From Planctomycetota bacterium (lineage in GTDB: Bacteria; Planctomycetota; B143-G9), in NCBI GenBank assembly GCA_003644275.1, contig QNBY01000027.1:1-9855 (forward strand): DNA of 9,855 nucleotides, read 5' to 3'. Position 1 is the stretch's first letter. Every line of letters starts with the position of its first letter. The notes beneath the pieces are model-generated. The model was not told the DNA's origin. It did not search any database and saw only the letters and a list, made by a program, of their open reading frames with translations. The position numbers and the translations under genes were made by a program. Positions 5,577 through 9,855 of this stretch are shown in pieces.

Positions 5577-6748
5577 TCGGGCGGGGCGAAGACCTTGCGG
5601 TACACCGCGAGGGCGCGCCGGGTCTCGGCGGCGCTGAAGGTTCTGTTCCGCCTGGCGGTCACCTTCGCGGCGACCTTCACGGCGTCCTCGAAACGGTACA
5701 TGGTCTCCCTGCGGCCGTCGTACCACCGGAAGTGCTCCACGTAGCGGGGCAGGAAGGAAGAACCCGCGAACAGGTTGCAGAAGCCGCCCACGAGGGCGCC
5801 GGTGGGGATGAGCGAGCCTATGCCGAACCGGGTGTGCGGGCCGCAGATGAAGCCGAACTTCATCAGCCCGGTGGGCTCCGTCCCGCCCGGGCGGCGGAGG
5901 CGTATCTCGCCGTAGGTGTTCTTCAGGTCGCTGTTGGTGGTGAGCGCCCCGAAGTTGACGAACGGGGCCACCCACGCATGGCCGATGTAGCCGTCGTGGG
6001 CCTTGTTGACGCATTCCTGGAAGACGGTGTCGGCCACCTCGCCCGCGAGCCTGCAATCCGGGCCGAAGGACGACGACGAGAACCGCCCGCCCTTCACTAT
6101 CGTGCCGCGCCCGATGAAGAGGGGGCCTTCGAGGAAGGTAAAGGGGGCGAGCCGGACGCCTTCCTCCACGATAACCGGCCCGTTGCGGCAGTCGGCCGCC
6201 ACGAAGGGGCCGACCTCGGCGCGGGGGGATATGCTGCATTTCTCCGCCGGACCCGCGACCTCCACGCCCTCGGGCGCGCCGGGCTCGAAGAAGGCGGCGT
6301 CCTCGGCGAGGAAGGCGGGGTTCTTCACCACGAGCTCCCACGGCCTGCGCACCACCCGGCCGTCCTCTCCGGGGTAGGGTTCGTCGAGCACGCGGGAGGC
6401 GAGGAGTTCCAGGAAGGCCGTCTTCCTCATGCGCCTGCAGTGGGGGTTGGAGCCGCCCTCGGCCTCGGCGGCGATGTCGGTTCCGGGGGGCGGCACCCAC
6501 GCGGCGGAGACGAAGACGGCCTCGTCGGGCAGCGAGTCCGCCCCGGCCACCTGCAGGCTGGGGGAGAAGGCGGCGGCCGTCTCCTGCATCTCCTCGCGCG
6601 GGAAGAGCACGGGGCGGGCGTCCAGGAAGCGGGTCATCCTCTCCAGGAAGGTGAAGGCCCCGCAGCGCATCTCCCAGAAGGGGAGGAAGTCGGCGACGGG
6701 GAAGAAGCGGTCCGCCCAGGGAGGCTCGTAGAGGACGACCGGAAGCAT
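5573..6748 (-). CDS. GlmU-like putative sugar nucleotidyltransferase with left-handed beta-helix
   Basis: The 391-residue protein has two parts. Residues about 1-165 match the atypical NTP_transf_4 (PF13562) N-terminal domain seen in GlmU-related proteins; it begins VVLYEPP and contains FLPFWEMRCGAFTFLERM (21-38) but lacks the LAAGxGTRM loop of true GlmU. Residues about 170-335 are a left-handed beta-helix with hexapeptide-like turns, including NKAHDGYIGHAWV (248-260) and NFGALTTNSDLKNTYGE (265-281), the hallmark of this group. The family often shows an xRP motif in the N-terminal domain; here the arginine position appears as L22, so nucleotidyl transfer may be weakened. A role in activating or modifying sugar phosphates for cell-envelope polymers is inferred from the family and is not proven. 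The ATG overlaps the pseudokinase stop by one base with a strong AGGAGGT ahead of it, and its TGA overlaps the next ATG by four bases. Confidence 0.83.
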   Translation of the reverse strand: MLPVVLYEPPWADRFFPVADFLPFWEMRCGAFTFLERMTRFLDARPVLFPREEMQETAAAFSPSLQVAGADSLPDEAVFVSAAWVPPPGTDIAAEAEGGSNPHCRRMRKTAFLELLASRVLDEPYPGEDGRVVRRPWELVVKNPAFLAEDAAFFEPGAPEGVEVAGPAEKCSISPRAEVGPFVAADCRNGPVIVEEGVRLAPFTFLEGPLFIGRGTIVKGGRFSSSSFGPDCRLAGEVADTVFQECVNKAHDGYIGHAWVAPFVNFGALTTNSDLKNTYGEIRLRRPGGTEPTGLMKFGFICGPHTRFGIGSLIPTGALVGGFCNLFAGSSFLPRYVEHFRWYDGRRETMYRFEDAVKVAAKVTARRNRTFSAAETRRALAVYRKVFAPPE

Positions 6749-8448
6749 CAGTACCTCCTGCGCCTGCCGGGTCTCCTGACGGGCCTGGTGCGGGGGATGG
6801 GGCGCGGGACCTCGGGCTCGTCGGGCTCCACCGGCGCGGTGTAGCTCTCGCCCGCCAGCGCCGCGAGGGAGGACAGGACCTCGTCGAAGGACGCGGGACG
6901 GGCGTCGGGGTCGCGCTCTATCATGGAGGCGACGAGCGCGGGGAGCTTGTGGGGGAGGCGCTCGGCGAGCGTCTCCACCGGCTGGGGATCGAGGTAGAGC
7001 CTTCCCGCGAGCAGGTCGGCCCAGTTCCTGCCCCGCATGGGGGCCTTGCCGGTGAGGGCGAAGTAGAGCAGCGCGCCGAGCGCGAAGATGTCGGAGCGCG
7101 CGTCGGGGTGTTCGCCCAAGAAGAGCTCCGGGGCCGTCCAGGCGGGGTTGCCGGGGGGCAGCGGGGTGCCCGCGCTCGTGCGAGCCTGCACGTCGAACCC
7201 CACCGCCAGCAGGGTGGGACGCAGCCCCGCGCCCACGAAGACCTGTTCGGGCGCGAGCGAGCCCGAGAACACGCCGTGCCGGTGGCACTGGGCGAGGACC
7301 TCCCCCGCGTGGAGGACGACGGCCACCGCGGACTTGGGGGGCATGGGACCGCGTAGGGCGACGAATTCCTCGAGTGAGTGGCCCTCCGGCAACTCGAAGA
7401 CGTAGCAGGGCCTGTCCTCTATCTCGCCTATGTCTATGCCCGCCGCTATGCCGGGGAAGTTGAGGCGGGCGGCGGCGCGGGCGCGCTCCAGGAACCGTTC
7501 GCGCGTCTCGCCGCGGCGCGCCAGGTCTTCCTCCAGCACGGAGAGGGCCACCTTGCGGCCGAGCACGGATTGAAGGCCGATGTGCACGGAGGCGGAATGC
7601 GTCCGCATGTAGAGGGACTCCACCACGATGTCCTTGAACTCCACGCCGGAGAGGGGATCGGGACCCTGGTCGTCGAGCTCGATCTGGGGGGGGAACCGGT
7701 CGAGGAAAAGGTCGTCCTCGGCGGCCTCCCTGAGGGAGCCGAAACAAGCGGGACAGACGCGGCGGGGAACGGGGCCGTCGCCGGGGGGCGTCATGTTCGC
7801 GTGGAGGTCGCAGGTGGCGCAGCGCAGTATGCGCTTGCCCTGTATCTTCAGCACGCGGAGGAGCTCTCCCGCGGTTATGGCCTCGCGCCTGAGCAGGATG
7901 GCGCCCAGAAATTCGCGCCTTCCGAGCGCCGCGGCGGCTTCCTGGGCGGCCAGCGCTCCGCCCAGCGTGTCCTCGTCCACGAGCTTCAGGCGGAGCAGTA
8001 TCTCGCCGAAGGGATAGCCGCGCAGCTCGTCGTCGTCGGGAAGGGGCTCGGGCTCGGGCACCACCTCCTCGGGGACGGGGGGCCTGCGGCGGGGGCGGCG
8101 GCGCGGCCTGCGCGCGGGACCCGGCTTTCCGGGGGGAAGGGGGGCCGCCTCGCCGGTGTCGGGCTCGGCGGGTTCGGGCTCCGGCGCGGGGCGGACCTCT
8201 CCCGTCTCCACCTCGACGGCGGGGGCGGGGCGGACCTCGCCGGTCTCCGTCTCCACGGCCGGGGCGGAAGCCGCGGCCAGCCTCCTGGAGAGCACCGCCG
8301 CCTGGCGCTCGTTGAGGAGCCCGCTCTCGACGAGTCGGCGCAGGGGGTCTTCGCCCGGCGGGAGGGCGGCCAGCGCCTCGTCGAGCTCCGCGGCACCGAC
8401 GAATCCGTACCTCAGGACGAGCTTCTTCAGTTCGTTGACGTCTGTCAT
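6748..8448 (-). CDS. Zinc-ribbon Ser/Thr pseudokinase with N-terminal helical repeats
   Basis: The 566-residue protein has four parts. Residues 1-60 and 143-205 carry four helical half-repeats of the LLRxxLVDEDTLGGAL kind, similar to MshEN/GspE N-terminal modules. Between them is a Pro/Glu/Arg-rich linker (61-142) with a 13-residue tandem repeat and a basic PARRPRRRPRRRPP stretch. A four-cysteine zinc ribbon follows (C210, C213, C232, C235). Residues about 275-530 have a protein-kinase fold by pattern: VALSVL, NPAWTAPELFLGE (434-446) and RSDIFALGALLYFALTG (451-467) are retained. Catalytic motifs are not: no glycine-rich loop, VAIK lysine is S303, alpha-C glutamate is R322, HRDLKPEN reads SGSLAPEQ (395-402), and DFG reads AVG (415-417). 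It is therefore very likely inactive in phosphotransfer and may act as a scaffold or sensor. No membrane segment is seen. A GGGAGG sits five bases before the ATG. The basic C-terminal tail ends GRRRRY. Confidence 0.88.
   Translation of the reverse strand: MTDVNELKKLVLRYGFVGAAELDEALAALPPGEDPLRRLVESGLLNERQAAVLSRRLAAASAPAVETETGEVRPAPAVEVETGEVRPAPEPEPAEPDTGEAAPLPPGKPGPARRPRRRPRRRPPVPEEVVPEPEPLPDDDELRGYPFGEILLRLKLVDEDTLGGALAAQEAAAALGRREFLGAILLRREAITAGELLRVLKIQGKRILRCATCDLHANMTPPGDGPVPRRVCPACFGSLREAAEDDLFLDRFPPQIELDDQGPDPLSGVEFKDIVVESLYMRTHSASVHIGLQSVLGRKVALSVLEEDLARRGETRERFLERARAAARLNFPGIAAGIDIGEIEDRPCYVFELPEGHSLEEFVALRGPMPPKSAVAVVLHAGEVLAQCHRHGVFSGSLAPEQVFVGAGLRPTLLAVGFDVQARTSAGTPLPPGNPAWTAPELFLGEHPDARSDIFALGALLYFALTGKAPMRGRNWADLLAGRLYLDPQPVETLAERLPHKLPALVASMIERDPDARPASFDEVLSSLAALAGESYTAPVEPDEPEVPRPIPRTRPVRRPGRRRRY
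6753..6759 (-). promoter_or_regulatory. Strong Shine-Dalgarno for the GlmU-like gene
   Basis: AGGAGGT lies in the last codons of the pseudokinase gene, and five bases separate AGGAGG from the ATG at 6748. The stop and start overlap as TGATG. This consensus-grade site suggests the GlmU-like protein is well translated, directly coupled to the pseudokinase. Confidence 0.75.
8191..8268. repeat. 39-bp imperfect tandem repeat, two copies, inside the pseudokinase linker
   Basis: Two adjacent 39-base copies (8191-8229 and 8230-8268) differ at seven positions. They encode two 13-residue units of the form APAVExETGEVRP in the linker of the pseudokinase. Both copies stay in frame, so the repeat lengthens the linker without breaking the gene. 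A partial third start (APEPEP) follows in the protein. Confidence 0.8.
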
Positions 8449-8468
8449 GCGAGCCTCCCGTTGAGGGT

Positions 8469-8495
8469 ATTATCGCCGGTATGGACTCCAGTCAA
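8469..8495 (-). promoter_or_regulatory. Possible sigma-70-like promoter upstream of the pseudokinase gene
   Basis: In the 65-base gap before the pseudokinase, the minus strand has TTGACT (8495-8490) and GATAAT (8474-8469) separated by 15 bases; shifting the -10 to TAATAC gives 17. The spacing of the better -10 is short, which weakens the call. A palindrome with one central base, TGGAGTCCA, lies in the spacer and could be an operator. The AT-rich patch stands out from the GC-rich surroundings. If real, it would start a transcript covering the pseudokinase and the genes after it. Confidence 0.35.
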
Positions 8496-8513
8496 CAGAA
8501 AAAGAGGGTAGTT

Positions 8514-9224
8514 TCAGCCTTCCTTCGGGCCGCACACCTTCTGGCAGACGCCGCAGATGTGGTGCGACACGAAGGGGATGTGGGTGAACTCGCAAAGTTG
8601 GCGGAAGCAGGCCTGGAGGTCGAAGTCCTCCACGTCCTCGCGTATGGCGCGGGCGGGGCAGGCGTCCAGGCAGGCGCGGCAGCTCCCGCAGCCGCTGACG
8701 AGCACCGGCGCGGCGGGCTCCAGCGGGGCGTCGGTGAGGATGGAGACCAGGCGCACCTGCGCGCCGTACTCGGGGGTGACGAGCAGGTTGTTGCGGCCCC
8801 TCCAGCCCAGACCGGCCCACTGGGCGAGCAGGCGGTGGGAGATGTGGCCGAGCATGGGCTTGCGGGTGATGGTCTGGCTCGCGGCGATGGGCAGGCCGAG
8901 CCAGCCGTGGCGTTCGAGCAGCGCGCCGCATTCGAGGGCTATGCGGTCGAGCTTGTAGTTTATCTGCCGGTAGTGGTGCATGTAGAGGGCGTTCGGGCGG
9001 CCGCGGATGGTGGCGAGGACGGCCCGGTGCACCCGCATGGCCACCACGAAGGCGCGGATGACGGGCACGTCGCCTATGCGCTCCATGAGGTCGGGATACC
9101 TGTCGGCGAGGGCGTTCAGGTCGGCCACGCCCCATTTCACCGCCTGGTTCCGGGCCGCTATCTCTCCCAGCGACCGGGCCAGCGCGGCGAGGTGAAGGGG
9201 GTCAGTAGTCCTTCCTCGCGCCAT
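8514..9224 (-). CDS. QueG-related two-[4Fe-4S]-cluster protein, short form
   Basis: The 236-residue protein resembles epoxyqueuosine reductase (QueG) and related iron-sulfur proteins but is shorter than QueG (about 350-380). GVADL (32-36), [14 protein letters not shown] (81-94), LPIAASQ (111-117), [18 protein letters not shown] (137-154) and [10 protein letters not shown] (161-170) follow the QueG-like order. Two clusters are predicted from [12 protein letters not shown] (C179, C182, C185, C189) and C206 plus CGVCQKVC (C224, C227, C231) in the usual swapped arrangement. The QueG DSAP motif that carries its catalytic aspartate is not seen; the equivalent stretch reads [10 protein letters not shown] (126-135), and the C-terminal HEAT-like domain is absent. 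It may therefore act on something other than the epoxyqueuosine tRNA base. The ATG at 9224 overlaps the MoxR gene by 23 bases with only a weak ribosome-binding site. A 65-base gap follows before the pseudokinase. Confidence 0.85.
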   Translation of the reverse strand: MARGRTTDPLHLAALARSLGEIAARNQAVKWGVADLNALADRYPDLMERIGDVPVIRAFVVAMRVHRAVLATIRGRPNALYMHHYRQINYKLDRIALECGALLERHGWLGLPIAASQTITRKPMLGHISHRLLAQWAGLGWRGRNNLLVTPEYGAQVRLVSILTDAPLEPAAPVLVSGCGSCRACLDACPARAIREDVEDFDLQACFRQLCEFTHIPFVSHHICGVCQKVCGPKEG

Positions 9225-9855
9225 CGAGCATCTCGCCTATCACGGTGGAGAGGTCCACGCCCGACGTCTCGCCCTCGAAGTTGAGCACGAGCCTGTGGCG
9301 GAGGGCCGGGAGGGCCACGGCGCGGACGTCGTCGAAGTCCACGGCGGGACGACCGAGGGAGAGGGCGCGGGCCCTGGCGGTGAGGGCGAGGGCGAGGGCT
9401 GCGCGCGGCGAGGGGCCGTAGCGGACGTAGCGGCGCACGCTCTCGACGGCCTTGGGATGGCCGGGGGTTCCGCAGAGGACGACGGAGGCGATGAAGTCGG
9501 CGACGGGTTCGGGAAGGACGGCCTCGCGGACGAGCGCCTGCATCTCGAGGACGCGCGAGGCCTGCAGGACGGGTTCGGCGGCGGGCTCCTCCGCTCCGGC
9601 GAAGCGGCGGAGTATCTCCTTTATCTCCTCCTTGCCCTCCAGCGCTATCTCCACCTTGAAGGTGAAGCGGTCGAGCTGCGCCTCGGGCAGGGGATAGGTG
9701 CCCTCGAGCTCGATGGGGTTCTGCGTGGCGAAGACGAAGAAGGGGGGCTCCAGCGCGCGCGTGCGGCCCATGACGGTCACGGTGCGCTCCTCCATCACCT
9801 CCAGCAGGGCCGACTGCGTGCGGGGCGTGGCGCGGTTTATCTCGTCGGCGAGCAG
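9202..9855 (-). CDS. MoxR-family AAA+ ATPase, C-terminal part (cut by right window edge)
   Basis: MoxR ATPases are chaperone-like AAA+ proteins that help assemble or activate partner complexes, often together with von Willebrand A-domain and DUF58 proteins. The visible 217 residues begin inside the Walker B motif LLADEINRA and include [15 protein letters not shown], the sensor-1 block [20 protein letters not shown], a following RF pair, and the C-terminal lid ([20 protein letters not shown] and the closing [15 protein letters not shown]). The Walker A region and start codon lie beyond the window. The gene ends with TGA at 9202, overlapping the start of the QueG-like gene by 23 bases. The usual DUF58 partner does not follow directly; instead the iron-sulfur protein does. 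It could be upstream or absent, which the window cannot show. Confidence 0.95.
   Translation of the reverse strand: MLADEINRATPRTQSALLEVMEERTVTVMGRTRALEPPFFVFATQNPIELEGTYPLPEAQLDRFTFKVEIALEGKEEIKEILRRFAGAEEPAAEPVLQASRVLEMQALVREAVLPEPVADFIASVVLCGTPGHPKAVESVRRYVRYGPSPRAALALALTARARALSLGRPAVDFDDVRAVALPALRHRLVLNFEGETSGVDLSTVIGEMLDGARKDY

Noticed and set aside
3828..5744. Plus-strand open frame of 638 codons opposite comB and the HGD-D-like gene
   Set aside because: It is Gly/Ala/His/Glu-rich without recognisable domains and lies antisense to several well-supported genes; it is a product of GC-rich third positions.
4599..6500. Longer minus-strand frame of 633 codons reaching upstream of the HGD-D-like gene
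   Set aside because: The N-terminal 300 or so residues are an Arg/Pro-rich out-of-frame shadow of the GlmU-like gene; the real start is the ATG at 5576, which begins the family pattern GITSTIPLEI and overlaps the previous stop.
5573..7747. Longer minus-strand frame of 724 codons extending the GlmU-like gene into the pseudokinase
   Set aside because: The extension is a shadow of the pseudokinase; the ATG at 6748 has an excellent Shine-Dalgarno and begins the conserved domain.
6748..8448. Active Hanks-type Ser/Thr kinase
   Set aside because: The lysine of VAIK, the aspartate of HRD and the aspartate of DFG are all replaced, so catalysis is not expected.
1..9855. CRISPR array, tRNA/rRNA, insertion sequence, phage or defence island
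   Set aside because: No repeat-spacer pattern, no transposase, integrase or phage structural gene and no RNA gene signature were seen; the window is dense with conserved minus-strand protein genes.

Overview
The window is a very GC-rich stretch of bacterial DNA (roughly 70% GC by eye) in which every credible gene lies on the minus strand, so the genes are read from right to left. Almost all stop codons are TGA. Adjacent genes overlap or lie a few bases apart for most of the length, as in one long operon. The best taxonomic hint is a small protein at 956-1324 that matches my memory of the Minf_1886 family, described mainly from Planctomycetota and Verrucomicrobiota. A planctomycete-like standalone LigD phosphoesterase domain and a zinc-ribbon Ser/Thr kinase-like protein fit the same picture. 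I infer a high-GC PVC-superphylum or related bacterium, possibly anaerobic given two iron-sulfur proteins, one of them of a typically anaerobic family. Species-level placement is not possible.

Layout in transcription order (right to left): a MoxR AAA+ ATPase, cut by the right edge (9202-9855); a short QueG-related two-cluster iron-sulfur protein (8514-9224); a 65-base gap with a possible promoter; a multi-domain pseudokinase (6748-8448); a GlmU-like sugar nucleotidyltransferase/left-handed beta-helix protein (5573-6748); a solitary 2-hydroxyacyl-CoA dehydratase D-type protein (4599-5576); a ComB-type 2-phosphosulfolactate phosphatase (3873-4595); a standalone LigD 3'-phosphoesterase-like domain (3479-3889, TTG start); a membrane-anchored ApbE flavin transferase (2364-3449); a long-chain polyprenyl diphosphate synthase (1364-2362); the Minf_1886-like protein (956-1324); a 126-base gap with two inverted repeats; and the N-terminal third of RNase R, cut by the left edge (1-829).

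The operon mixes envelope and cofactor functions (polyprenyl chain, nucleotide-sugar-like enzyme, exported flavin transferase), iron-sulfur chemistry and nucleic-acid enzymes (RNase R, LigD-like). No single pathway explains all of it. The core from the pseudokinase to the LigD-like gene has the tightest coupling (overlaps of 1, 4 and 17 bases, plus one 3-base gap) and is the best candidate for a functional unit. I saw no tRNA, rRNA, CRISPR array, insertion sequence or phage gene, and no convincing intrinsic terminator. The most notable items are the pseudokinase, whose catalytic motifs are all replaced; the HGD-D/ComB pair without a visible activator ATPase or ComA; and the heavy use of the ATA isoleucine codon despite the high GC content.
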